Assembly: GCA_035537875.1 (NCBI GenBank) | Contig: DATLLJ010000060.1 | Span: 186,001-250,000 of the forward strand | Direction of reading: 5' to 3' | DNA length: 64,000 nt | From: DATLLJ01 sp035537875 | GTDB lineage: Bacteria > Acidobacteriota > Vicinamibacteria > Vicinamibacterales > CAVVIG01 | In this document: one piece after another, positions 39,826 through 47,488 of the stretch | How the letters are laid out: each line of letters begins with the position of its first letter | Numbering within the stretch: the stretch's first letter is position 1 | Notes under the pieces: generated by a model | Told to the model about the DNA's origin: nothing | Database searches by the model: none | What the model saw: only the letters and a program-made list of their open reading frames with translations | Made by a program: the position numbers and the translations under genes

Positions 39826-40847
39826 AGGCGCTCCGGAGACGGCAGGCGATCGACGTAGTGTTCCAGGTGCGCGCGATAGAAGGCGACCGCGCGGGTGAGG
39901 CCTTCGCGGACGGAAACCGACGGCGTCCAGCCGGTGACGGCCTTGAACCTCGTCGAATCGGCGTAGAAGCTGCCGATGTCGATCGCCTTCTTGTCCGCGG
40001 GCCACTCGACGTACTCCACCCGGCCGGAGCCGGCAATCTCCACGAGCATCGCGGTCAACGCACGATGGCTGAGCGGCTCGTCGCCGCCGACGTTGAAGAC
40101 CTCGCCGTTGCAGGCATCCATGGCCCCCGCGCGAAGAAAGGCGTCGGCGGCGTCGTCCACGTAGACGAAATCGCGGAGCTGAGTGCCATCGCCGAAGATC
40201 GGAATCGTTCGATCCTCGATGGCCAGGCGGATGAACCAGGCGATGAAACCCTGACGATTGTGTTTGATCAGCTGTCGAGGCCCGAACACGTTCGTCAGCC
40301 GCAGCGAACAGGCGCGGACGCCGAAGACGTTGTTGTAGACCAGATGGTAATACTCGCCAGCCGCCTTGTTGATGCCGTTGACGTCGGTCGGTCGGACGAG
40401 GTGCCGCTCGCTGACGGGCAGCGAATCGGGACGTCCGTACACCTGGCGGGTGCCGGCGAACACCACCTTGACGCCCGGGTTGTGATAGCGGCAGGCTTCG
40501 AGAATCGTCAGCTGGCTCCGGCAGTTGATTTCGAGATCGGTGTAGGGATCGAGCATGCTGTCGATGTGACTGACCTGGCCGGCGAGATTGAAGACAACCG
40601 CCCGATCCTTGACGAGAAAATTCATCGTCGACTGCTGGCGGATGTCGGCGACGTTGACTTGCACGTGATCGGCGATGCCCTCGATGTTGAAGAGGTTGCC
40701 GCCGTAGTCGGGAATAAGCGAATCCACGAGGAGCACGTGGGCTCCGAGGTCGACGAGCTGGCGGGCCAGGTTACTGCCGATGAAACCGAGGCCGCCGGTG
40801 ATCAGGACCCTGCGGCCGCGGTAGAACTCCTGATACGGCCCCGTCAC
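39822..40847 (-). CDS. NAD-dependent epimerase/dehydratase
   Basis: The 341-aa extended SDR has VLITGGLGFIGSNLARQL near residue 13, FNLAGQVSHIDSMLDPY and a FAGTRQVYGRP catalytic segment. The usual YxxxK is replaced by INKAAGEYYH, where the Tyr-Lys geometry looks altered (DVNGINKAAGEYY), and RLTNVFGPRQ and FGDGTQLRDFVYV follow. It resembles CDP-tyvelose or GDP-mannose-type epimerases; the substrate is open. GTG 40847 is chosen for its GTGA overlap with the glycosyltransferase stop. Confidence 0.85.
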   Translation of the reverse strand: MTGPYQEFYRGRRVLITGGLGFIGSNLARQLVDLGAHVLLVDSLIPDYGGNLFNIEGIADHVQVNVADIRQQSTMNFLVKDRAVVFNLAGQVSHIDSMLDPYTDLEINCRSQLTILEACRYHNPGVKVVFAGTRQVYGRPDSLPVSERHLVRPTDVNGINKAAGEYYHLVYNNVFGVRACSLRLTNVFGPRQLIKHNRQGFIAWFIRLAIEDRTIPIFGDGTQLRDFVYVDDAADAFLRAGAMDACNGEVFNVGGDEPLSHRALTAMLVEIAGSGRVEYVEWPADKKAIDIGSFYADSTRFKAVTGWTPSVSVREGLTRAVAFYRAHLEHYVDRLPSPERL

Positions 40848-41641
40848 GGATGTGGAGAGCTCGTCGAGACCGGATCGGCGTCGGTCCGCCGCCCGACGGC
40901 GTCGGACGGCTGGCGGTGCCGCTGCTGGATCACCAGCGCCACCCACAACCGCATGACGTCGATCCCGGTTTTGACGAGCCGCCGGAAATTGAAGAACTGC
41001 GATCGCCCGAACGCCCGATGATAGTGGTGGACGGGGACCTCCACGATCCGGAAACCCATGTCCTGGATCTTCTTCATCATCTCGAGACAGATGACGCCGC
41101 TCGTTTTCTCGAGCGTCACGCGTTCGAAAATCGACCGCCGCATCAGCCTGAAATCGCAGTCGACGTCCCGGACCGTCAAGCCGAACAGAATGCTGACGAT
41201 GTGATGATAGAGACGGCCGATGACGATGCGGTGCAGCGGATCGGAGCGGCTGATCTTGTAGCCGTTGACGAGATCGGTCCCCGCGTCCATTTTCGCCCAG
41301 AGCACCTCCAGCTCGGCAGGATCGTACTGGGCGTCGCCGTCGGTATAGAAGATCAGTTCCTTCGTGGCCGAGCGGAAGCCCGTCTGCAGCGCCCCGCCGT
41401 AGCCGCGGTTTCTCGGATGATGTACGACGCGAACGTTGGGATAGGTCCGTGCGAGCTCGTCGGCGACTTCAGCCGTCGCGTCCGAACTGCCGTCGTTGAC
41501 GACGATGACCTCGAAGTCCGGCGTCAGTTCCGACGCGGCTTGAACGGCGCGGATCACCATGCTTGCAATGGTGCCGCTGTCGTTGTACGCCGGGAAGAAG
41601 ACGCTCAGACCCGCGGGTGTGCGTGCGGGATCGGCTGGCAT
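40844..41641 (-). CDS. family 2 glycosyltransferase
   Basis: The 265-aa protein has a GT-A fold: LSVFFPAYNDSGTIASMV, EVIVVNDGSSDAT, HPRNRGYGGALQTGF and FYTDGDAQYDPAEL with its Asp-x-Asp region, then DVDCDFRLMRR. The C-terminal segment has no clear membrane helices. It resembles polyprenyl-phosphate glycosyltransferases that start or extend surface polysaccharides. The ATG at 41639-41641 is 22 bp after the terminator of the upstream gene, so it probably starts a new transcript that continues into the two epimerases and the DegT gene. Confidence 0.9.
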   Translation of the reverse strand: MPADPARTPAGLSVFFPAYNDSGTIASMVIRAVQAASELTPDFEVIVVNDGSSDATAEVADELARTYPNVRVVHHPRNRGYGGALQTGFRSATKELIFYTDGDAQYDPAELEVLWAKMDAGTDLVNGYKISRSDPLHRIVIGRLYHHIVSILFGLTVRDVDCDFRLMRRSIFERVTLEKTSGVICLEMMKKIQDMGFRIVEVPVHHYHRAFGRSQFFNFRRLVKTGIDVMRLWVALVIQQRHRQPSDAVGRRTDADPVSTSSPHP

Positions 41642-41662
41642 TGAACGCCCAACGATAACACG

Positions 41663-41686
41663 AAAAAAGCCGACGTTACGGTCGGC
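41663..41686 (-). terminator. intrinsic terminator with the stop codon in its loop
   Basis: Read on the minus strand, GCCGAC, a CGTAAC loop and GTCGGC form a 6-bp GC-rich stem directly followed by TTTTTT. The TAA stop of the DPM-type gene (41676-41678) is in the loop. This is the clearest intrinsic terminator in the window and separates that gene from the glycosyltransferase at 41641. Confidence 0.8.
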
Positions 41687-42410
41687 CGTCCGACGAGCGG
41701 CCGCGCGCCACAAGGCGCCACGGTGTGAGCGCCGACTCCAGGAGCACCGCTCGAGACAGCTTCGATTCGCCCTGTCGGCGCTCGACGAAAGTGATCGGGA
41801 CTTCCGCGATCCGTGCCCCGAGGCCTCCCGCCACGAAGAGCATCTCGACGAGGAAGGAGTACCCATCCGAAATGAAGCGTTCGAGCGGCATGGCGGCGAG
41901 GGCCTCACGCCGCCAGCAGCGGTATCCGCTCGTGCAGTCGCGCGCGCGCAGGCGCGTAATCTGCCGGATGTACGCATTCGCGAGGCGGCTGAGCAGCCGC
42001 CGCCGACGCGGCCAGTTCACGACCGCGCCACCGGGCACATACCTGGATCCGATGACCACGTCGGCGTGGGCCGACGCGGCGATGAGCGCCGGGAGATGGC
42101 GGGGGTCGTGTGAGAGATCGGCGTCCATCTGGCAGATGCGATCGACCGGCTCGCGAACGCCCTGCGCGATGCCGTCGATGTACGAACGGCCCAGTCCGCG
42201 TTGACCCGTGCGGTGCAGGACATCGACGCGGCCGGGGTAGTTGCGCGCGAGCTCGTCGGCCACCTGACCGGTGCCGTCCGGTGAGTGATCGTCTACGACG
42301 AGCACTCGCACGTCAGGTTGTTGCATGAGCTGTCCGACGAGCAGCGGAAGGTTGTCGCGCTCGTTGTACGTCGGCACGATCACGAGCGTGCGGTGTCGCT
42401 CACCCGTCAT
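41676..42410 (-). CDS. dolichyl-phosphate mannose synthase-like glycosyltransferase
   Basis: The 244-aa GT2 protein closely follows the DPM1-like pattern: LVIVPTYNERDNLPLL, VLVVDDHSPDGTGQVADELA, TGQRGLGRSYIDG, QMDADLSHDPRHLP with the Asp-x-Asp motif, SRYVPGG and DCTSGYRCWRR. Soluble DPM1-type enzymes transfer a sugar from a nucleotide to a polyprenyl phosphate at the inner membrane face. No C-terminal membrane helices are present. It has its own terminator at 41663 and lies 48 bp after ychF. Confidence 0.93.
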   Translation of the reverse strand: MTGERHRTLVIVPTYNERDNLPLLVGQLMQQPDVRVLVVDDHSPDGTGQVADELARNYPGRVDVLHRTGQRGLGRSYIDGIAQGVREPVDRICQMDADLSHDPRHLPALIAASAHADVVIGSRYVPGGAVVNWPRRRRLLSRLANAYIRQITRLRARDCTSGYRCWRREALAAMPLERFISDGYSFLVEMLFVAGGLGARIAEVPITFVERRQGESKLSRAVLLESALTPWRLVARGRSSDGRP

Positions 42411-42458
42411 GCTCGTCGTCCTTCGAATGCTGGGGCGAGTGGACCGTTGAAGCTCCCG

Positions 42459-43553
42459 TCATGTCGCGAATCGGAAATTGATGATGTCGCCATCCTGAAC
42501 GACGTACTCTTTGCCCTCCAGTCGAACTTCGCCGTATTCGCGACACGCCGCCATGGATCCGCGTTCGATCAGCCGATCGAAGGCCACGACCTCGGCGCGG
42601 ATGAAACCGCGCGCGATGTCGCTGTGGATCTCGCCAGCCGCGAGCTGTGCCACCGTGCCCCGCGGAATGGACCACGCGCGGCATTCGTCCTCGCCGACGG
42701 TGAAGAACGAAATGTAACCCAGCAAATCGTAGCTGGCGCGAATGACGCGGTCGAGCCCCGACTCGTGGAGACCGAGATCTGCGAGGAAAGCCGCCGCGTC
42801 GGAGGCTTCGAGCTGCGCAATCTCGAGCTCGATCTTCGCGCACACCGCAGCGGCCGCCGTGCCGGCGCGGGAGAGAAACGACGTCAGGCCGACGGCCTCG
42901 GCGATACGGTCGACGTGGCCGGCACTGAGCTGCGCCTCATCCACGTTGATGACGATCAGGAGCGGCTTGGCCGACAGAAACTGAAACCCGCGCAGCCGCT
43001 TGAGATCGTCGCCCTTGAGTTCGAGGGCCCGCAACGGCCGTCCGTCTTCGAGAGCCAAACGACACGCCGCGAGCACGTCGCGCTCGCGTTCGAAATCGGC
43101 CGAGCGCACCTTCTTGAGATCCTTCTCCAGACGTTCCAGGCGGCGCTCGGCCACGCCGAGGTCCGCGAGAATCAATTCATCTTCCATGGCTTGAGCGTCG
43201 CGAGCCGGATTGACTGATCCGCCAGGGTGGGCAACAGCGGGATCATCGAATGCGCGAAGCACGTGAACCAGGGCGTCGGCGTTCTTGTAGGCCAGGACGT
43301 CAACCAGCGCCTGTGCGCCGGCGCCTTGTCCAGTCATCGCCATGTCCGCGAACTCGACGGTCGCCGCCACTCGTTTGCGCGGATTGAACATCGCCGTCAG
43401 CGTATCCAGACGCGCATCGGGGACCTTCGAGATTCCTATCACCGTCTCGTTCTTGCCCCCGCCGCCGCGCGCCGGTTCGCGCACGCTGGTCATGAGTTGA
43501 AACAGCGTCGTCTTCCCGCTGGAACGGAAGCCGATGAGGGCAGCCCGGAGCAT
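42459..43553 (-). CDS. ychF: YchF-family nucleotide-binding protein, divergent
   Basis: The 364-aa protein has the length and layout of YchF: G domain, coiled-coil (about 135-160) and C-terminal TGS-type region (about 275-364, with VGEDECRAW, GEIHSDIARGFIRAE and EVRLEGKEYVVQDGDIINF). NVDE at 203-206 replaces NKxD, the change that gives YchF its ATP preference. Unusual points: the P-loop is GFRSSGKT (8-15) instead of GxPNVGKS, and the G3 site is DMAM (70-73) instead of DxxG. It may be a divergent paralogue with altered hydrolysis. A minus-strand TACTAT about 67 bp before the ATG may be its -10. Confidence 0.85.
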   Translation of the reverse strand: MLRAALIGFRSSGKTTLFQLMTSVREPARGGGGKNETVIGISKVPDARLDTLTAMFNPRKRVAATVEFADMAMTGQGAGAQALVDVLAYKNADALVHVLRAFDDPAVAHPGGSVNPARDAQAMEDELILADLGVAERRLERLEKDLKKVRSADFERERDVLAACRLALEDGRPLRALELKGDDLKRLRGFQFLSAKPLLIVINVDEAQLSAGHVDRIAEAVGLTSFLSRAGTAAAAVCAKIELEIAQLEASDAAAFLADLGLHESGLDRVIRASYDLLGYISFFTVGEDECRAWSIPRGTVAQLAAGEIHSDIARGFIRAEVVAFDRLIERGSMAACREYGEVRLEGKEYVVQDGDIINFRFAT

Positions 43554-43694
43554 GTCGTCGAATCCCTGGCGAAGCCCGGGCTTTCTCCCCGGTGGTCGCG
43601 CGTGGAGGATGAGCGCGGCATAGTACCACGCTCGAGAAGGGGCGAGAAAAAGGCGAACATTTGGCGTAACTTACTGACATACTAGATTTTGCGG

Positions 43695-43723
43695 TTGACA
43701 ACCCCCAGACCCTCTTCTACTAT
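43695..43723 (+). promoter_or_regulatory. sigma70-type promoter of the dcw cluster
   Basis: TTGACA (43695-43700) and TACTAT (43718-43723) are separated by 17 bp: a perfect -35, a -10 one mismatch from TATAAT, and the optimal spacer. Transcription should start near 43730, inside the MraZ box, 33 bp before mraZ. It lies in the 209-bp gap between the divergent ychF and mraZ starts. Confidence 0.85.
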
Positions 43724-43726
43724 CCC

Positions 43727-43751
43727 TGTGGAATTTTGTGGTCCAAAGTGG
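43727..43751 (+). promoter_or_regulatory. MraZ box: three GTGG repeats at 10-bp spacing
   Basis: TGTGG (43727-43731), TGTGG (43737-43741) and AGTGG (43747-43751) recur every 10 bp; the last is within AAAGTGG. Arrays of three or four GTGG/TGGG-type repeats one helical turn apart are the known binding site of MraZ, the repressor encoded by the first gene. The repeats cover the predicted transcription start, so they fit autorepression of the cluster. Confidence 0.75.
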
Positions 43752-43762
43752 AGTAGCTGCGC

Positions 43763-44203
43763 GTGTTTAGGGGCAACGCGCCGGCTCGAATCGATGACAA
43801 AGGTCGGCTCAAGGTGCCGACCATTTTCAAGTCATTACTCGAGACCAAATACGGCCGTGAGCTCTTTCTTACCAGCCTGACCGGCGAATACGTCCGGATC
43901 TATCCGATGCCCGTGTGGCTCGAGCTCGAAGAAAAGCTCGGGCGGGTTCCGTCCGCGCACCCCTCGCGCCTGCGATTCCTCGATCGCGTGAACTACTTCG
44001 GCCAGCCTGGCGAGCTCGACGCGCAAGGTCGCGTGCTGATTCCCGTGAGACTTCGCGAGAGCGCCACCATGGCCGGGGAGGTTGACGTGTTGGGGCTATA
44101 CAACTTTCTCGACGTGTGGAACCACGATCGGTTCCAGACCAAGCTGCAGCGCGACGCCTACACCGATGACGATGCGCGAGCTTTGTCGGAGTTCGGCATT
44201 TGA
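43763..44203 (+). CDS. mraZ: transcriptional regulator MraZ
   Basis: The 146-aa protein has two SpoVT/AbrB-like halves, each with the conserved DxxGR core: ARIDDKGRLKVPTIFK at about 8-23 and GELDAQGRVLIPVRLRESA at about 83-101. MraZ forms rings that bind the repeat box upstream and represses the dcw genes. The gene begins with GTG 43763 behind the GTGG repeats, where GGAG at 43750-43753 may also serve as a weak ribosome site. Its stop overlaps the rsmH start as TTGA. Confidence 0.94.
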   Translation: MFRGNAPARIDDKGRLKVPTIFKSLLETKYGRELFLTSLTGEYVRIYPMPVWLELEEKLGRVPSAHPSRLRFLDRVNYFGQPGELDAQGRVLIPVRLRESATMAGEVDVLGLYNFLDVWNHDRFQTKLQRDAYTDDDARALSEFGI

Positions 44204-45081
44204 GCGCCCACGTGCCCGTCATGACCGCCGAGGTGCTTGAGTTCCTGCGTCCGGAGCGCGGCGGTCTCTTCGTGGACTGCACGGTCGGCCTTGGCGGCCA
44301 CGCGCGCGCGCTGCTCGAGGCGGGAGCCACGCGACTGATCGGCCTGGACCGCGACCGCGACGCGCTGGAGGTCGCGCGAGTCTCCCTGCTTCCCTGGGCC
44401 GATCGAGTCGACCTGGTCCATGCCGACTATCGCTCGTTCGAAGACGTGCTCGATCGGCGGCAGTTGGAAGTGGTGGACGGCATGCTCGCGGATCTGGGCG
44501 TCTCGTCGCTCCAGTTCGACACGCCCGGCCGGGGATTCAGTTTTCAGCGCGACGAACCGCTCGACATGCGGATGGACCGCAGTGGCGGAGACACGGCGGC
44601 CGATCTGACGGCCCGGGCATCCGAGCGGGAGCTGGCCGACGCCATCTTCGGCTATGGCGAAGAGCGATTTTCACGCCGCATCGCGCGCGCCATCGTTCGA
44701 GCTCGCGAGCAGGCGCCGGTCGCCACGACCGGACGGTTGGCGGCGATCGTCCGGCGTGCGATTCCGCGGCATGGTCCGTCGCGCATCGACCCGGCGACGC
44801 GCACGTTTCAGGCGTTGCGCATCTGGGTAAACCGCGAGCTCGACGGGTTGGACCGATTCATCGAGGCGGCGGTTCGACGGCTGCGCGCGTCAGCGCGGCT
44901 CGTCGTCGTGACATTTCACTCGCTCGAGGACCGGATTGTGAAGCACACGCTGCGAGCGCTCGATCAGGCTGGGAAGGTCCGGGTGCTGACGAAGAAGCCC
45001 GTGGTGCCCGGCGACCAGGAAATCGATCGCAACCCGCGGGCACGGAGCGCGAAGCTGCGCGCTGCGGAAAGGCTCGGTTGA
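44200..45081 (+). CDS. rsmH: 16S rRNA (cytosine(1402)-N4)-methyltransferase RsmH
   Basis: The 293-aa methyltransferase shows HVPVMTAEVLEFL at the start, the SAM motif FVDCTVGLGGHARAL, DGMLADLGVSSLQFD, the RGFSFQRDEPLDMRMD loop, and VVTFHSLEDRIVK near the end. All are RsmH (MraW) hallmarks. It methylates C1402 in the ribosomal P site together with RsmI. The start is TTG 44200, overlapping the mraZ stop. GTG 44212 is possible, but would remove the His of the conserved HVPV. Confidence 0.95.
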   Translation: MSAHVPVMTAEVLEFLRPERGGLFVDCTVGLGGHARALLEAGATRLIGLDRDRDALEVARVSLLPWADRVDLVHADYRSFEDVLDRRQLEVVDGMLADLGVSSLQFDTPGRGFSFQRDEPLDMRMDRSGGDTAADLTARASERELADAIFGYGEERFSRRIARAIVRAREQAPVATTGRLAAIVRRAIPRHGPSRIDPATRTFQALRIWVNRELDGLDRFIEAAVRRLRASARLVVVTFHSLEDRIVKHTLRALDQAGKVRVLTKKPVVPGDQEIDRNPRARSAKLRAAERLG

Positions 45082-45470
45082 TGGAACCCTTCGAATACGC
45101 GATCAAGAAGGACGTGCGCAACAATCCCATCGTGCGCGAGGTCGACCAGACGCGCCAGCGCGAACTCTGGCGAGCCGCCTGCCTGGCTGGGTTTCTCGTG
45201 ATCGTGCTGCTGTTCTCGGCCTGGCAGCACTTCGAGCTGCTGCGCCACGGCTATCAGATCGAGGAACTGAACCGTGAGCTGGCGGCCGAGGAAGAGACCG
45301 GGCGTCAACTGCGCCTCGAGATCGACACGCTTCGATCGCCGAAGCGGATCGAAGCCCTCGCCCTGGAACGGCTGCGTCTGGTGGCGCCGTCGAGCGACGA
45401 GGCCGTGGTGCTCGAGCGCGTCCAGCCGGCTGAGCCGCCGGCGAAGTCTGTTGTGGCCCGACGCGAATGA
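45081..45470 (+). CDS. ftsL: cell division protein FtsL
   Basis: The 129-aa protein has a short charged cytoplasmic N-terminus, one membrane helix (about 33-50, ACLAGFLVIVLLFSAW), and a periplasmic coiled coil with heptad pattern (IEELNRELAAEEETGRQLRL in pieces, about 60-85). A DTLRSPKRIEALALERLRL segment follows, typical of FtsL/DivIC-type divisome proteins. The call rests on topology and its place between rsmH and ftsI; FtsL sequences diverge widely. The start overlaps the rsmH stop as TGATG. Confidence 0.85.
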   Translation: MEPFEYAIKKDVRNNPIVREVDQTRQRELWRAACLAGFLVIVLLFSAWQHFELLRHGYQIEELNRELAAEEETGRQLRLEIDTLRSPKRIEALALERLRLVAPSSDEAVVLERVQPAEPPAKSVVARRE

Positions 45471-47488
45471 GCGACCCAGGACTCCAGTGGCGGGCGACGC
45501 TGAAGCGGCGGATCGTGATCGCCGCGACGGTCATGGCGGCATGGGTCGCTGTCATCGAGGGTCGACTCGTCTATCTGCAGCTGTTCCGGCATACCGACCT
45601 GACGGCCCGCGCCGCGCGCCAGCAGTCGTGGACGCGCACGACGCCGGCGAAACGTGGAGACATTCTGGACCGCCGCGGACACCTGCTGGCCACCAGCGTC
45701 GATGTCGATTCGATTTACGCCGTGCCGGCTGAGATCGACAACGACCAGGAAGCAGCCACGAAACTGTGTCAGGCGCTCGCGGACTGTTCTCGTCGCGAGA
45801 AGGAGGCGCTGGCCGAACGCTTCAAGAACCAGCGCCTCTTTGCGTACGTACGGCGGCACGTGTCTCCCGATGAAGCCCGGCGGGTCACCGCCCTCAACCT
45901 CAATGGCGTCGGGTTCATCAAGGAGAGCCGCCGCTTCTATCCAAACAAAGAGCTCGCGGCACACGTGCTCGGTTACGTGGGGGTGGACGGCGAGGGGCTG
46001 GAGGGTCTCGAGGCGACCTACGACGGGCAGATTCGCGGCAAGCCGGGCACGGTACTGATTCACACGGATGCGCGACGGCATGCGTTCAGCCGGTTCGAGC
46101 GCCCGCCAACGGCGGGCTCGACGATCGAGTTGACCATCGACGAGTACCTGCAACACGTCGCCGAACGGGAGCTGCAGGCTGGAATCGCCGCGCACCGCGC
46201 CGAGGGGGGAAGCGCCATCATCATGAATCCTCGCAGCGGCGAGATTCTGGCGATGGCCAATGCGCCGACGTTCAACCCGAACGCCTACCGCGACGGGCAA
46301 CCGGCCGGGCGTCGCAACCGGGCCGTGCAGGACCTCTACGAACCCGGCTCCACGTTCAAAGTCGTCACCGCGTCGGCCGCCATCGAAGAGAAGGTGATGC
46401 CGATCACGACGATGATCGACACCGCTCCCGGCTTCATTCGGATCGGCAACAGCATCGTGGACGAGTATCAGGGACACAACTACGGCGTCTTGTCGTTTCG
46501 CGACGTGCTCATCAGGTCGAGCAATGTGGGCGCTATCAAGATTGGGTTCAGGGTCGGCGTCGACCGTCTCAGCAGGTTCGTGTCGCTCTACGGCTTCGGC
46601 CGGCGCGTGTCGCCCGACTTTCCGGCGGAGAGCTCAGGCATCGTCTGGAAGCCGGAGCAGTGGACCGAGCGGGCGCTGGCGTCGGTCTCAATGGGGTACC
46701 AAATCGCGGTCACGCCGCTGCAGGTTGCCGCGGCTTACAGCGCGATAGCGAACGGAGGGGATTACATCGAACCGCGGATACTCCGCGCGGTGTACAAGGA
46801 CGGGCGGCGATTTGCGGTGACGCCGAAGGTCGTCGGAAGCGCGATCAGCAAGGAGACGGCCGCCACGCTCATCGGGATCATGGAGGACGTCGTGGCGGCG
46901 CCGAAAGGCACGGCCACCCGCGCAAGAATCCCCGGCTACACGGTCGCGGGGAAGACAGGGACGGCATCGAAGTTGATCGATGGCCGTTACTCGGCTTCCG
47001 AAAACAATGTGTCGTTTGCGGGGTTCGTTCCCTCGCGGGATCCGGCCATCGCGATCGTCGTCGTGATCGATGCACCGCACTCGGGAGGACGGGCTGGCGG
47101 TGTCGTCGCCGCGCCCATCTTCAAACGGATCGCGGAGAACGCCTTGCGGTATCTCGGCGTGCCCCCCACCATCGATCCGGTTCCGCCGGTTCTGGTCGAT
47201 CGTCGTGACGCCGAAAGCGTCCCGGCCAGCGCCGCCAGCAGCAGCGAACCGATCGTGAATCTGGTCAGCGACGTGCCGCCCGGCACGGTCCCGGATCTGC
47301 ATGGGATGAGTGCTCGCGAGGCGATTCGCCGGCTGGGAACGTTGGGCTGGACGGCGCAGCTCGCGGGCGACGGATTCGTGACTTCCCAGGACCCACTGCC
47401 CGGTTCAACCCTCGAGCCCGGGGGTGTTTGCAGACTCGTGCTGAGCCGGCAGATTCTTCCGGGCGAGCGGCCAGGCGGCCAGCCATGA
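45467..47488 (+). CDS. ftsI: peptidoglycan transpeptidase FtsI (PBP3/PBP2-type) with C-terminal PASTA domain
   Basis: The 673-aa class B penicillin-binding protein has a membrane anchor (about 14-33), a PBP dimerisation domain starting with RGDILDRRGHLLATS, and the transpeptidase triad Ser295-x-x-Lys298 (EPGSTFK), Ser351-x-Asn353 and KTG at 496-498. One PASTA domain closes the protein (about 608-673, VPDLHGMSAREAIRRLG). It cross-links septal peptidoglycan with FtsW. PASTA is absent from E. coli FtsI but found on FtsI of several other phyla. It overlaps ftsL and murE by ATGA on both sides. Confidence 0.95.
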   Translation: MSDPGLQWRATLKRRIVIAATVMAAWVAVIEGRLVYLQLFRHTDLTARAARQQSWTRTTPAKRGDILDRRGHLLATSVDVDSIYAVPAEIDNDQEAATKLCQALADCSRREKEALAERFKNQRLFAYVRRHVSPDEARRVTALNLNGVGFIKESRRFYPNKELAAHVLGYVGVDGEGLEGLEATYDGQIRGKPGTVLIHTDARRHAFSRFERPPTAGSTIELTIDEYLQHVAERELQAGIAAHRAEGGSAIIMNPRSGEILAMANAPTFNPNAYRDGQPAGRRNRAVQDLYEPGSTFKVVTASAAIEEKVMPITTMIDTAPGFIRIGNSIVDEYQGHNYGVLSFRDVLIRSSNVGAIKIGFRVGVDRLSRFVSLYGFGRRVSPDFPAESSGIVWKPEQWTERALASVSMGYQIAVTPLQVAAAYSAIANGGDYIEPRILRAVYKDGRRFAVTPKVVGSAISKETAATLIGIMEDVVAAPKGTATRARIPGYTVAGKTGTASKLIDGRYSASENNVSFAGFVPSRDPAIAIVVVIDAPHSGGRAGGVVAAPIFKRIAENALRYLGVPPTIDPVPPVLVDRRDAESVPASAASSSEPIVNLVSDVPPGTVPDLHGMSAREAIRRLGTLGWTAQLAGDGFVTSQDPLPGSTLEPGGVCRLVLSRQILPGERPGGQP

